This document shows, in pieces, positions 1 to 11,537 of a DNA stretch of 64,000 nt (its first letter is position 1; each line of letters opens with the position of its first letter). This DNA comes from Pestalotiopsis fici W106-1. Taxonomy: Eukaryota > Ascomycota > Sordariomycetes > Amphisphaeriales > Sporocadaceae. The stretch is from contig NW_006917099.1 in NCBI RefSeq assembly GCF_000516985.1, positions 1,194,685-1,258,684 of the forward strand, in the 5' to 3' direction. Position numbers and translations under genes: made by a program. The notes beneath the pieces were generated by a model. It saw nothing but the letters and a program-made list of their open reading frames with translations. It had not been told where the DNA came from and did not search any database.

Positions 1-1
1 A

Positions 2-1261
2 ATGCTAGACGCAAATCAACAGCCAAGGCCCGGCGCAAGCCAACGGGTTCCTTCCTTTCAAGCACAGGCTGGTCACTTGCGTCACCCTTCGTCCTCGAGA
101 CCATCACTTGAGGGTGGCCGCCCCAGTGTAGATCTCATGGAACCTATATCAAAATCCACTTCTCAGTCAGGACGCCCGAGACCGACCAGTACCTACTTGG
201 AGTCCAATTTGGATTTCCTGCGAGAAAAGGAGGCAGCCCCTCGGCCCTTGAGATCTCCCAAACTTACTGGCACTTCAAGATCATCTCCTGCTTTGGATCC
301 TCAAGAGGATACGGTTATTGAGTCCAACGTGGAATTCCTGCGTTCAATGGAGGAGACGGATAATAAAAGAAAAGACAAGAGTTCAAAACACAGCAAGCGG
401 TCCAGCTTGACCTCGTTGTCTGGAACCAAGAACATACTTGCTACTAAATTCGGTGATGCTTTCAAACGATTCGAGGGTGGCGGCACCTCGCAACCTGCTC
501 GTACGCCGTCGCCTTTCAAGGATCTCGATCGAAGCGAACTGACTCCCATTGCCGGTTCCGAAGCCACGGACAGTAAGAGTGACGATGGCAGACTCCTTGG
601 AGATCAAGAAGACATGACACCGGAACAGCGACGAGAGGCCGAGGCGAAAGCCTTGGCAGAAGAAGAGCGCAGGGTTGAGGCCGCAGCTGCTGAATATCGC
701 CAGCGAATGGCCGTTCGGGAAACGGGTGGCTCGGCAACGGCACCTCCACGGAGCATAGGCGGTGTATCCCGAGCTGTCAGTATCCAGAACAGAGTACAAA
801 ATCTGTTGCAAGAGAGTCAAAAGTCTTCCAGCGCACCAAAGACGGCCGAGGGATACGGTCGATTCTCGGACGCAGCCGCGGCAGCGACTCGACCGGAAAA
901 GGCCCTCCCGGACCTCCCCCGGAAGCCAGTCGGCATGACTACTGGGAACCCTCCTGCGAAACCGACTACCCCAAAACCCAGCGCGCCTCCGAAACCTACC
1001 CACCTAAACAGTATTCCCACAGGGGGCAGGATATCTCCGACCAAGCAACGATCGTCTGCGCCGGCTGTGCCTGGCCATAAAGCGGGCGCAACTGAACAGC
1101 TCGTGGGCCTCGGACTTCAGGGCCGACCAACTCTTGATATGACGGCCCAGGAGAAGGAGGATTATATCCAGGACTTTAGCAAGAGATTTCCGAGTCTCAG
1201 TGCCATAGAAATGGTTGAGCGTGATCTTGGTGCTGCGGATGCAAGGAAAGGGGGTCGTTGA
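2..1261 (+). CDS. C-terminal part of an Ark/Prk (AAK1-like) kinase-type protein, 5' truncated
   Basis: The frame is open from the window edge to a TGA at 1261, so the visible 419 residues are the tail of a longer protein and the first ATG need not be the true start. The sequence is hydrophilic and rich in Ser, Pro and Lys. It carries two related short motifs, SNLDFLREKE and SNVEFLRSME, about 45 residues apart, a Glu/Ala/Arg-rich probable coiled coil around residues 205-240, a Pro-rich stretch with PxxP motifs around residues 300-340, and the closing block FSKRFPSLSAIEMVERDL. From memory, motifs of this kind occur in the tails of fungal actin-regulating kinases (Ark1/Prk1 family, endocytosis and actin patches). 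The kinase domain would lie to the left of the window, so this is a family-level guess. It could also be another endocytic adaptor. Coding status is well supported by length and composition. Confidence 0.55.
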   Translation: MLDANQQPRPGASQRVPSFQAQAGHLRHPSSSRPSLEGGRPSVDLMEPISKSTSQSGRPRPTSTYLESNLDFLREKEAAPRPLRSPKLTGTSRSSPALDPQEDTVIESNVEFLRSMEETDNKRKDKSSKHSKRSSLTSLSGTKNILATKFGDAFKRFEGGGTSQPARTPSPFKDLDRSELTPIAGSEATDSKSDDGRLLGDQEDMTPEQRREAEAKALAEEERRVEAAAAEYRQRMAVRETGGSATAPPRSIGGVSRAVSIQNRVQNLLQESQKSSSAPKTAEGYGRFSDAAAAATRPEKALPDLPRKPVGMTTGNPPAKPTTPKPSAPPKPTHLNSIPTGGRISPTKQRSSAPAVPGHKAGATEQLVGLGLQGRPTLDMTAQEKEDYIQDFSKRFPSLSAIEMVERDLGAADARKGGR

Positions 1262-1554
1262 TTTCCAAAGAGCCCACGTCTGACGTGGATATCCAATCAC
1301 ACAACAGGTTCCGCGAGACCATAGAGGGATGAGAAAAAAAGAAGACAAAGTGTACATAGAATCTAGAAGAGCAAGCGCAGCACCAGTGCTCCGTGGCCCC
1401 AGTCTTAGGGCCCGGTATTTGAATAGCTAAATCGAAACGATTTACAAGGCATCCACGGTTTCTTTGGACACAAATGACAACACAAGACACCACACAAGTC
1501 AATAAAGTCATGATCTAAAGTGAATTCAATATGCCAAAAACTACACATCGTGCG

Positions 1555-3791
1555 CTAGCTGCTTCCTTCGCCATTGTTTCTAGGGCCCGGGGCTCCCGGC
1601 CCGTCGAGAAGGAGCTTTGGCTTGATAAAGTCCTCATCTAGTTGCCTAAACAAGGCTTGAGGATCTTGCGAAGTGAACAATTGCCGAATCGCAGCTGATG
1701 CGGACACTGGCTGTGCGTCTCGGTGTCCCGAAGTAGGGTAGTTGAAGACGCCAGTTTCTTCCTCCGATAAGCCGCTTGGCGTGAGAATGCCAGGGCTGCT
1801 ATCTTTCCGTCTCGGTGGACGGCGAGCGGGTGGTGGTAGATCAGAAATATCAATATCTGATCCCAGATCCGAGTCGTCCGTCATGTTGCCAGATCGTCCT
1901 CCGAGAAGGTCACCCCGCTCCATATCCTCAGCCACCTGAACACGTGAAGTCTTTCTGCTGAGACTGTCAGGTCGGCCACTCCCGTCATAGGATGGTGAGT
2001 GCGATCCCGAAGCATAGCTCTTGCGCTTTGGTTCGCTATCTCTGCGCTTGTTGTGCAGGTTGGACAGGCCCACGGAGCCGTTTCTTGCTCTAGGTGTATA
2101 GCCAATACCGGTACCCGAACGTTTGTAATAAGAACCGCCAGGTGCTGCCTCAATGTCAAACTCATCGTCGCTGTCAACTTCCTCGACCACACCAGTTCTG
2201 ATGCCAAGAATTTCAAGCATGCGCGCCGTTGTACCACCAAATATGATGACTGTAAGCACCACCACAACAAGAACTGTTGCTTTTAGGGCATAAGAGTTGT
2301 CGCCAGTGAGGAGCGCAGCAAGTGCTACACCGACAGCTCCACGAAGACCAGCCCAAAAGAGCATTGCCTGGTAATTCCGAGGCAACTCGTCAGTGACGTC
2401 TCGTCCACGACGTCTCGCCCTGTAGCGAATGAACCAGTTGATGGCGCTAGACAGTGGGAACACCGCGACATATCTAGCAGCACAGACTGCTAGAACTGTC
2501 ATGATGATCAACAGAGGCCGGAAGCTCAAGTCTTTATCGGTAAAGAGTGAGAGTCCAAGGTAAATGAAGATGAAATTTTCGGACAATTGTGCAAGAACCT
2601 GAAAGAGGTACTTGGTACTGAGCTGAGTCCGCCTTGACATGTTGAAATAGGCATAGTGCTTCAACGTTATTCCACAGAACAGCAGCGACACGATACCTGT
2701 GTATTGTTAGCATGCGTTACACTACTAAATAATCCATGTGCGAAACAAATAATACGTACCAGACATTTTAGGTAGTGCCTGGGCAAGGAAATAAGTGGCA
2801 TAAGATATCAAGACCACCAAGCAACTCTCAATCTGAGGGTATCGCCTCAGGTAGGTGAACTTTAAGATCAAGGCTGTAGAGACGCCAACCAAGATGCCGA
2901 TGAGCAAGCTGCCAAAGAACGAAAGCAGGAAGATGCCCACACCCTCGAGGAAACTAAAGATGCCGTATGATGCCGCGGAGCCGCTCTTGTACTTTTGAGC
3001 AGTCTCGAAAATGACAATAGCAATGGCGTCATTCAGTATAGACTCGCCAAAAATGATTGTGTACAGCTTCGGGTCGACCTTGTAGGTGTTGAAAATGGCC
3101 AAGATGGTGACTGGATCGGTAGCCGAAAGCGTTGCGCCTACGGAAATGGCATCAACAAAGCTCATGTCAAGACTGTCCAGGGGCAGTCGAGTATACAGCC
3201 ACAAGATGAATCCAATGACAACGGCAGACAGAAAGGTGCCGGCAAAGGCAAAGGTCAAGATGACGCCAATGTTTCGAAAGAAATTCGCCTGATGCAGTTC
3301 GTAGCCAGAATTGAGGATAATCGGCGGCAGTAGGAGATTGAAGAAGATTTGAAAGTCAAAGCTGACAAGTTGTTGAAGGGAATGACCTGTAGTCACTCGG
3401 AGTAATAAACCGACCGTCATGCCTATTGCCTCAAGTTAGCCATTCATGTCCAAGTTGCGTTGCTCGACTTGAACCACTGGGAGCTCGTCCAAGTATGGAG
3501 CTCTTACCGGCAAAGATGGAAATGACAGTTTCATGGACGGCTTGGACCTTCTTTTGCTGAAGCATGTAGCTTGTGAAGAAGGATATTATCAGCAGAACAA
3601 GTAGAATGAATAGTGCCCAAGAGGCCATGACCTCTTGTTCGGCATTGTCTCCTGCTTCCGGGTCTGTTTCTTCGTCACTGGCCCTCCCTGCATTTGTGAT
3701 TAGCATGTATTTCCAACAGACCCCCGAATGCGCAACGGAGGAGAGACGGCGCAAACATACGGACGAGGTGGCTCAGCGCGGCGCCGGCCAT
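1555..3791 (-). CDS. nhx1: Endosomal/vacuolar Na+(K+)/H+ exchanger, Nhx1/NHE family
   Basis: Four exons on the minus strand: 3791-3761, 3687-3508, 3422-2760 and 2696-1555, giving 671 residues. The introns (3688-3760, 3423-3507, 2697-2759) have GTATGT, GTAAGA and GTACGT donors; the first also has a TGCTAATC branch site. Exon 1 is only 31 nt (MAGAALSHLV...). Exon 2 gives a first membrane segment (ASWALFILLVLLIISFF). The family hallmarks follow: FFNLLLPPIILNSGYEL (the amiloride-binding segment of NHEs), SATDPVTILAIF and GESILNDAIAIV with its transport Asp. A hydrophilic tail of about 200 residues (Ser/Asp/Arg-rich) ends the protein. The length and loop sequences resemble the intracellular NHE6/7/9-Nhx1 branch, which exchanges luminal H+ for Na+/K+ in late endosomes and vacuoles. 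It is divergent from the sugar transporter across 2.2 kb. The start codon is chosen because it splices in frame into exon 2. Confidence 0.9.
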
Positions 3792-5987
3792 GTTTGAGAG
3801 CATATTGCCGGTTTGTCTGCTGCCCTCTCGGGGCCTTTGGCAGGAATGATCCGTCCGGAATTGCTATGCGATGCGTCTTCAGTGCCTCGGTAGATGATAC
3901 GCCAAGGTCATTCGGATTCTAGATGGAAAAGCTGGGTCGTGGGGCATCTGATGCGTCGTGGCAGATTCGTCCCAGAAAGAGCGCTAGGTACGTCTGTTGG
4001 GAGCTCGGTACAGACTGTCGCAGGAACGCGGACTCAGATGGCGGGGAGGGTTCAATCGATATCGTGCTGCGCTGTCGAGAGATCGCAGAAGTAGAGAGAT
4101 GCCTTGGTGAGGGGTCGGATAGTAGATCAATGTCTGCCTGCCTACGACTTGTATGAGGCTGTTGATATGTTGTCCGTTTCTCCAAAGTCGCCAGCTATCA
4201 TCTTTTTTTGGGGGCCCCTGGGCAATAGCAGGCAGGCGCAGCCATTGACGCGCGAGCTTGTCCAAAGTTTTAGCGGAAGTTGCTGCCGTGTGGGTCCTGA
4301 AGCGACGGCGTACGTATGTAAATCTTGGGTAGCTCCATGTGCTGGATACGCACTAAAATGTCCATTGAAAAGTACTTGCAAATCCAGGTACCTCTGAGAC
4401 AGACGGCGGCTTGATATTCTGAAACATTTAATGCTGACATGAAATATTCGATTCATGGCAGCTCGAGTCGTATTCCGTCCCAGGCAAACAATCCAAACTT
4501 TGGACAAAGATAACGGATAGATGACAGGGTGTCTTTGGGGTGTGTCCTGCATGTACAGTGTAGTGTAATTTGGGTATATTGACTTGCATACAGTTCCTAG
4601 GCTTTTAATATCTAAATCAAATCGACATTCAAGGTGCTCCAGTACCCAGACTCCTTGGCCATGCATATCACACATCAATATAGAGAAACAAAGTGTCTTG
4701 AACCCTAAAGTTCATCCTTCATATGTCTACATGTGAGGGCTCAAGGGACTCTCCTCACCAAGTATATCACAGTTTGGGACAAAATCTTAACATCTCCTGT
4801 CAAGCTTGTCTGGTGCCCCTGGAATGGTTCATAAATCAGAAGGAAAATAATGCATTTCTTGTCCTTTTCACAATTTCTGGGCCGGGATGGTTTGTTTGTA
4901 GTCGAGACATGATAATTGAGATTATTCTAGAGAAATGATCAGCTTGGCTTTATATCGACCTGCAAGCCTGCCCCTCCAAAAAACAGCTGCCAACTCCAAA
5001 AGCCTGGCCCAGCGGCGCCTCTCCACTTTACCTCTCCCCACGATCTAGCCAGAGGTCGGGTGTCGGCGGCTTAGGCCCCTGCAATGTCCGATCATGTTGA
5101 TGTAATAGCATTGACATTCATGGATTCAATCCGTATTACCTCTCTATTCGATTCCATCCGCTCCTTTCAAGAACAACCTGGAGACGGCAAGAAAACGAGT
5201 GCATCCTCACGCATCACAGCCTACCAATTAGGATATTCATGTCTGAAACACTTGTAGTACAGGCCCAAGTTGCACCACAAGCGGTCATCTGGTAGTGTAA
5301 GAAGCCACGTTCGCCCAGTTCCTCTTCGTCTGTCTTTTACCTTGACCCCACGATCTTATTATGATCATACCCCAAAAGGCGTTTTACCGTAGCTCATCAA
5401 CCGATGGTCGCGTGGCATCCTCTAACTTGACCGCCTGACAGCATTGCCTTCTTCCCCATCCGTGCATCGACCACCTCGACAACTTGGAACCCATTGGAAT
5501 GTTCAGGTATTCAGGCTTGTGTCTGGGCTACTAGACACGTTATATATCTTCTGGGATTGGCCTGCCGGTTTAGCTTTGAGACCGTGCCATCTCCGTTGTC
5601 ACAACCAAGGTTTGGCTAAACCCGAACGATACTTGACTTGACCGGCAAGCACAGGCACTCGGCCAACATAAAGTTAAGCCTCAACGGACTACCTTCTTCT
5701 TACTGCTGATGCCGTTGCTCGCTCCCAGCCAACCCGAACCATTATTGCAACAAGTTGATAAGACCTTTGGTCCGACTGTTCAACTCGCTCTTGCTCCTCC
5801 TCCCATTCCGCGTCCTATCGCCATAGCTCCCTCTATTCGAGTATCATAATATAAACGTCACACTCAACGGCCCGAAGCAGGTACATTGCCACACTGCAAG
5901 AACGCGCCCAGCAAACCTTACATATCGGCTTTCAGACACCGAGCAAGCTTTGGGTCTCGAAACCCGGCAGACTCCGGTCTTCATTGC
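3792..5987. other. Divergent intergenic region, nhx1 / sugar transporter
   Basis: About 2.2 kb shared upstream of two divergent transporter genes. Reading frames here are short, overlap on both strands and have no family-like motifs. The last 300 bases are pyrimidine-rich and are probably the 5' leader of the sugar transporter. No RNA gene or repeat was recognised. Confidence 0.6.
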
Positions 5988-8046
5988 ATGGCGTCGTCAT
6001 TGTCTTCGTCGTCGTCGAGCTCGTCCTCTAGCCGTGCGCCTTCACCCGTCCGGCACAATGCCAAACCTCCCCGAGGCATTCTAAAGACGCCCAAGTCAAC
6101 CAAGTCGAGCGAACAGACACCTCTGCTCTCCTCGAGCACAAGAGAACAAGATGCCGGCGCCCGGCCGCAGCATGACGATGACAGCCAGGCGCACAAGAGT
6201 CTGTGGTACATTTTGTTGTTGACAGTGAGCATTGGTGGCTTGCAGATCGCCTGGTCTGTAGAGTTGTCCAATGGCTCGCCATATCTGCTGTCTCTTGGTT
6301 TGAGCAAGTCACTCATGGCTCTAGTCTGGATCGCCGGCCCTCTTAGCGGTACTCTTGTTCAGCCGTACGTTGGCATGCTGAGTGACAACTGCAGGTTGTC
6401 TTGGGGGAGACGCAAGCCGTTTATGCTGGGAGGTGCCATTGCCACGGCGATATCGCTTATGCTACTTGGTTGGGCCAAGGAGACGGTAGGAGGTCTGCTC
6501 AGTCTATTTGGTGCCGATCCCGACAGTCACGGCGTAAAGACTGCTATACTCGTGGTGGCTGTGCTCTGGGTCTATGTACTGGACTTTGCTATCAACACGG
6601 GTATGTTGCATTTACCAACAGGCGTAATAATTAACTCGGCTGACAATGTTATAGTACAAGCTGCTATTCGAGCTTTCATTGTCGATTGCGCCCCCGTTCA
6701 TCAGCAGGGTAAGTCCCGTTCAAGTTTATTGAGCCGCGCATTTCGCTCATGTTGTCACATTAGAACAAGCCAATTCAATGGCAAGCAGAATAGTGGGTGT
6801 TGGCAATATCGTTGGCTATCTGGCTGGCTACGTCAACCTCCCAAAATACTTGTGGTGGTTGGGCGACACCCAATTCAAGATTCTCTGCGCGATTGCGAGT
6901 ATCGCCCTTTGCGGTCTGGTTTTGGTCAGTGTTGTGTTTATCCCCGAGAGAGATCCAAACCTGGACGGTCCTCCCCCAAAGAATCAACCGGGTGCCTTGA
7001 CCTTTTTTCGGACCATCTTCACCTCCATCAAGCGCCTTCCTCCACAGGTTGCAAAAGTCTGTGCCGTACAGTTTTGCGCCTGGATCGGCTTCTTTCCCAT
7101 GCTGTTCTACACGTCGGAATATATCAGCGAGATCTACATTGAGCCGTATTTGGAGGCCAATCCACACATGACGCCTGCCGAGCTGGACAAGCTCTATGAG
7201 AAAGGCACCCGCGTTGGTACGTTTGCCTTGCTCATCTTTGCTATTACGAGTCTTGCAACAAATGTTTTCCTTCCTTTCTTTGTGGCTCCGACCTATGATG
7301 GACCCGTGACTACAACTGGACCTGCCGAGGCGCCCGGCGCATTACCGCATGGCGACGAAAAGAAGAAATGGCTCGATTATCTGGTCATCCCCGGCTTCAC
7401 CCTTCGGCGTGCATGGATGCTGTCGCAGGTCATCTTCTCCGTTGCCATGTTTTGCGCCGTCTTTGTCCGTACTGTAGAGGCTGCAACTGGTCTCATTGGC
7501 CTCGTCGGCATCACCTGGGCTCTAACGCTTTGGGCACCTTGGGCAATCATTAGTGCAGAGGTTAGTCGTCGAGATGCCTTGCTGCGAAGCAGACGGCAAG
7601 CGCAGCAGTCGCAAGCACAGGCGTTTGGCGGCAACGACAGTACAGAAGCCCTGCTTGACCAGGAACGGCGGTTGCACAACGAGGAAGATGTGGACAAGGC
7701 CGGTGTGATTCTCGGAATTCACAACATGGCCATTGCGTCACCCCAAATGTTGGCAACTGTGGGCTCGAGTATCATCTTTCGCATTTTTCAGAAGCCTAGG
7801 GGGACGCCAGGTGACCACAGTATCGGTATCGTATTTGCGCTAGGTGGTTTGTTTGTGTTGGCGTCGGTCATCTTTATTCACCGCATTCAAGACGACATTC
7901 CCGCCGAAGAAGTAATTGCGGCCGAAGAGGGCGAATCCCCAGCCGCTCGCCCAGGCATGCTCAGAAGGAGAAGCACCGCCCAAGCCACGATGAAACGTGC
8001 GGCACTTGCTAGGAGCTCTAGTTTTGGCGCAGGACTGGAATACTGA
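5988..8046 (+). CDS. Sucrose/alpha-glucoside:H+ symporter, GPH family of the MFS
   Basis: Three exons, 5988-6600, 6655-6708 and 6764-8046, encode 649 residues. The two introns (54 and 55 bp) have GTATGT and GTAAGT donors and split codons that rejoin as NTVQAA and HQQEQA. The start is the first ATG of the frame, before a Ser-rich cytosolic N-terminus (a run of about 13 serines). The first membrane segments read LLTVSIGGLQIAWSVE, then a GTLVQPYVGMLSDN loop and the RLSWGRRKP loop that marks the GPH/SUT sugar transporters. The MFS-type RxGRRK signature, about 12 predicted hydrophobic segments, a long central cytosolic loop (around residues 450-530, Gln/Ala/Arg-rich) and a basic C-tail fit the fungal sucrose-transporter branch related to fission yeast Sut1. 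The substrate cannot be fixed from sequence; sucrose, maltose and other alpha-glucosides are all possible. It lies in a plasma-membrane and secreted-hydrolase neighbourhood, which suits nutrient uptake. Confidence 0.85.
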
Positions 8047-8833
8047 GTTTTCACAGGTACAAACTATCACGTGCACATGGCCGAACGAACTTGTAGGCGT
8101 TTTGGGGGAGCAATTTGCATGATTAGGGGCGTCTGGTTTCAAGAGAACGATACCTGTCATGAATGATGCTTGGAAATGTGTAGCTTGATTGATTCTTCAG
8201 GAGATGAAATCTCCAACAACTCAATAAACAATTGGAGTTCACATTGAATGTCACGAGATTGAAAGTGATGATTATATTGAATCATCACGCGGTGGGTATT
8301 CGGTTCCAATAGAGTTTGGACAGAGAATTATTTCTTCGCCTCACCCTCTACACCAACAACCAGATGCTGGGGTTCGCTTTTCTTGATGGGCATGGCCGAT
8401 AACAGGCTAATTACTGATTGCAACCTTTGGCGCGGGAGCAATATAATGTCAATGGTTGCGAAGAGCACGGAGCCTCATGTCCGTGGTGCATCAGCACGAA
8501 TCTGTCCAACCATTGCAGTGGATGCGGTCCGACTAGCCATTCTTTGATTGAAACATTAATTCTCGTCATCTCGAGCGTTGCAACGAAAGGACTCAATTGG
8601 TCTAGACTTTATGGGCCTTCCGGGCTTTTGGTAGGCGAGGTCTCGGTGCTTTTATAGCTTCACATTGGGGCCGAGATGATACTATACATAGACACGCCGT
8701 ACCTTGAAATGGACAACCTGCTGGGATCTCTATATCTACACTCAACATCCGCCAAATCGGTTTTCAACGTTGAGATAGGATTTCTCACCAACACCCTTCT
8801 TTTCTGCCTCGAGGTTTCCGTATTCAGTTCAAG
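8047..8833. other. Intergenic, sugar transporter to GH131-like gene
   Basis: AT-rich spacer of about 790 bases between two genes on the same strand. It holds one copy of a short repeat with inverted ends near 8266-8288. Otherwise it appears to be the 3' UTR of the transporter and the promoter of the next gene. Confidence 0.6.
8266..8288 (+). repeat. Short repeat with inverted ends, copy 1
   Basis: GTGATGA and TCATCAC form a 7-bp inverted pair around a 10-nt AT loop. The 17-mer ending this copy (8272-8288) recurs exactly at 11521-11537. It may be a relic of a small dispersed element or chance in AT-rich DNA. Confidence 0.4.
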
Positions 8834-9749
8834 ATGAAGGCAACAATCTTGCTCGCCTCCCTTGCCAAAGCAGCCGTGCTTTGGGACGGTCGATTCAACG
8901 ACTTTTCAAGTAGCGCTGATCTAAACGTGAGATACCTCCACCTCTAGAGAAAAGGAAAACCAAGAGGCTAATACAAGCTCGCTTTCTGCTGCTTTAGAAA
9001 TGGTCATGGGGAAACCAAGTCGGGCCCTACCAGTACTACATTCACGGCTCGGGCACGGTGGACAAGTACATCAACCTGGGGACCTCGTTCAAGAACCCCA
9101 ACGACACGTCGTCCAAGCAAGGGGCCAAGTTCACACTCGACTCGACGGCGTACTGGAACGGGCAAAACATGCGGCGCATCGAGCTCATCCCGCAGACGAC
9201 GGCGGCCATCAACAGCGGTAAAGTCTGGTACCACTTCTCCATTAGCCGGTCCGACACCAATGCCCCCAGCGTCAACCGCGAGCACCAGATTTGCTTCTTT
9301 GAGAGCCACTTCACCGAGCTCAAGTACGGCTGGATCAGCGGCGAGAGCGGCACCAGTGATCCGTACTTGCAGTTCATGATTAGCCAGAACAGCAAGTGGA
9401 AGACGGAGTGGAAGGCTGGTGTCTGGCACAACGTTGCCTTTGAAATTGTGAGTTTCCCCTACTTGACCCCTTGTTTTTCTGATGGTAACGACTTTGTTGA
9501 CTGGTGACTTTCTCAAAGGACTTTTCCAAGAACACGGTCGGATTCTGGCATTCCGAGGGCGGCGCACCACTCACGCAGCTGGTGGCGCCGCAGTCGGCAT
9601 CAACGTCGTCCAACGGGGCAGACTGGCACCTGGGCGTCCTGGAGCTCCCTCGCTCGGGGTACAGTGATGCCAATGAGGACTTTTACTTTTCTGGCGTCTA
9701 CATTGAGAGCGGGTCTATGACCACTTCGGTCAATGGGCCGGCGGCTTAA
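8834..9749 (+). CDS. Secreted glycoside hydrolase family 131-like protein
   Basis: Three exons, 8834-8926, 8998-9447 and 9519-9749, encode 257 residues; the introns are 71 bp each with GTGAGA and GTGAGT donors. The start gives a short signal peptide (MKATILLASLAKAA). The mature protein begins VLWDGRFNDF and continues with KWSWGNQVGPYQYYIHG, NGQNMRRIELIPQT and REHQICFFESHF. I recognise this conserved core as that of the GH131 catalytic domain, a beta-jelly-roll fold active on beta-1,3/1,4-glucans in plant and fungal cell walls. The length equals a bare GH131 domain, with no cellulose-binding module. The PL20 glucuronan lyases share the fold and are the main alternative. It would be secreted and involved in wall-polysaccharide turnover. 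A sugar transporter upstream in the same orientation fits a saprotrophic or plant-associated context. Confidence 0.75.
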
Positions 9750-10048
9750 GTCTGTAGCAAGAGGAGCGAGGTATAGTGGCGGCTGTTGAACGGCGCTGTA
9801 GCGCATGGAAGAATGTGAATTTCATTCTTGATTCCTTGAGATGAGAAGAATCCAAAATGCATAGTTCAGTAACCAGAGTGGCCGGTATTGGAATCTTGAC
9901 TTTCATTACTAGTTCATGACCAAATATCCGTCAACAAAATAGCCGCTACCCAACAGTTTACCATCAAGTTCTAAACTCTTCTTGAAGAGATCCAGAAATC
10001 CAACTCTTCAAGCTCGTCAACATGTCCAAGAACCACCGCTCACCTAGC
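9750..10048. other. Convergent intergenic spacer
   Basis: About 300 bases between two converging stop codons. It is AT-rich and would serve as 3' UTRs. Nothing else was seen. Confidence 0.6.
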
Positions 10049-10501
10049 TCATTCCCACACCTCCACCACCATGACAGTAGCCGGCACCGTACTAGCCACC
10101 GTGGCCACGGCGCCAACAGAATCCGTAATCGTCTGCGTGACCACTGACCCGGGGACCGTCGAGGTCACCACGGTACACGCCCCCAAGATGGTCTGCGTCT
10201 CGCCCGGGACGGGCCCCTTGCCGAACTCGTAGCTCGTCTCGCCGCCCCAGTAGTAGCAGTACCGTGACCCTTGGCTGCAAAAGGCGTCGTCGCAGCTGGC
10301 GGTAAAGGACGAGACGGGTGGATGGGGAGGAGGCGGTGGTGCTGTTGCTGGGGCCATGGAGGACTCGGTCAAGGGCGGGTTGTCATTGTGCTCGAGGTTT
10401 CTTTGGATGAGGACTTTTTCCAGCGTTGTCGAGGCCGTGGCGCCGTGACCATGAAAGGACAAGAGAAGGGCGAGCGCGAGAATGGATAGCTGAGACAACA
10501 T
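10049..10501 (-). CDS. Small secreted protein with a short Cys motif (hypothetical)
   Basis: A single exon of 150 residues. It opens with a clear signal peptide (LSILALALLLSFHGHGATA). A Pro/Ala-rich linker (six prolines in a row near residue 58) leads to the compact block CDDAFCSQGSRYCYYWGG and a further Cys about 28 residues on, giving four cysteines in all. The C-terminal third is rich in Thr, Val and Ser (VVTSTVPGSVVTQTITDS), as in cell-wall or surface proteins, but no GPI signal is evident. The family has no function that I know. It could be a wall-associated protein or an effector-like secreted protein. It lies convergent to the GH131-like gene, with about 300 bases between the stop codons. 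Confidence 0.6.
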   Translation of the reverse strand: MLSQLSILALALLLSFHGHGATASTTLEKVLIQRNLEHNDNPPLTESSMAPATAPPPPPHPPVSSFTASCDDAFCSQGSRYCYYWGGETSYEFGKGPVPGETQTILGACTVVTSTVPGSVVTQTITDSVGAVATVASTVPATVMVVEVWE

Positions 10502-11520
10502 TTTTCAATGAGGCTCGGGCGATATACAGGGCACACCTAACGGCTCGATAGAGGTTCTCTGGCGGATATGAGTCTTGATATCTGTTTGAGACTCGGAAGA
10601 TTGAGCAGCTGTCTGGCATTCTTTCATCAGACTCGCGACGTTTTTATTACGAGCATTTCTCCCCAGCTTATATATCGACGATTCAAGATTCCCATTGAGG
10701 GTGTCGTCAGCCTAGTCCGACAGTGTACTATCAAACACATAAGAAGTTTGCTTAAATGTCACTAGTATTGCCGCCGTAACCTCTGATGGAACGTCTCAAC
10801 TCGGGTCATACAGAGATTGACAAGATCTGGCCCGACAGACTAGAACAATGTTGGTGAAACATATTCTTCGCCCTACTACCCTGAAAACACTGCGGCGAGC
10901 CGAACTGGCTATCTTGGTCGAGTTTGTCGTTGTCTACACGTCAGGTCTTTGGTCAAGTTTGAGATTTGTAGCACCGGTAGTATCGACTCGTGACTGGACT
11001 GAGCTTTCCAGATGGGACCAGAAAAATGGATTGACTGCATTCGTGGCGCTGTCAATGTAGGCAACTGTCTTGTGGTACACCGGAAGTAACTGCCAAGCAC
11101 AACTTTTACAATATCAATCCGCTTGAGGGCCTTTGTGATGGAATCATGGCCAGAGCTTTTGAATATGGCTGTGGACAGAGTAGAATTGTACTTGCGGATA
11201 TGTCTACTGCGTTTTGCATACCGAGATCCGTACCGAGCGAGGATGAGGCTTTTGATGAGATGTAAATTTGTCAAGTCTCGAGTAAATGTACTTGTTCGCA
11301 TTAATTCCACTGAGCACGTCATTATTGGCAACGCTGGCTGATAATCTTGAACGAGATTTTGGTGGAATGTGGTTCATCAGTTTGGAAGATCTACAAGACC
11401 AACATCTGTCAAGACTTTTGCTACAACACCCACCATCATCCCGGGCCTGCTTCCTCGACTGCACAATGTTTCAACCAAATACAGCATACACATTGTGATA
11501 AAATGCAACAAGGATGAAAT

Positions 11521-11537
11521 TTATATTGAATCATCAC
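11521..11537 (+). repeat. Short repeat, copy 2
   Basis: Exact 17-base match to 8272-8288. It is preceded by GATGA as in copy 1, but with three extra bases between. Confidence 0.4.

Noticed and set aside
383..1003. 206-codon minus-strand frame opposite the first gene
   Set aside because: Antisense shadow of a low-complexity coding region. The plus frame runs the full length with family-like motifs.
9004..9570. 188-codon minus-strand frame opposite the GH131-like gene
   Set aside because: It is antisense to conserved exons, and its Val/Arg-rich composition reflects the GC-rich third positions of the true gene.
8834..9749. PL20 glucuronan lyase as the identity of this gene
   Set aside because: The fold is shared, but the conserved segments (VLWDGRFNDF, NQVGPYQYYIHG, NGQNMRRIELIPQT) match my recollection of GH131 better. 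Kept only as an alternative.
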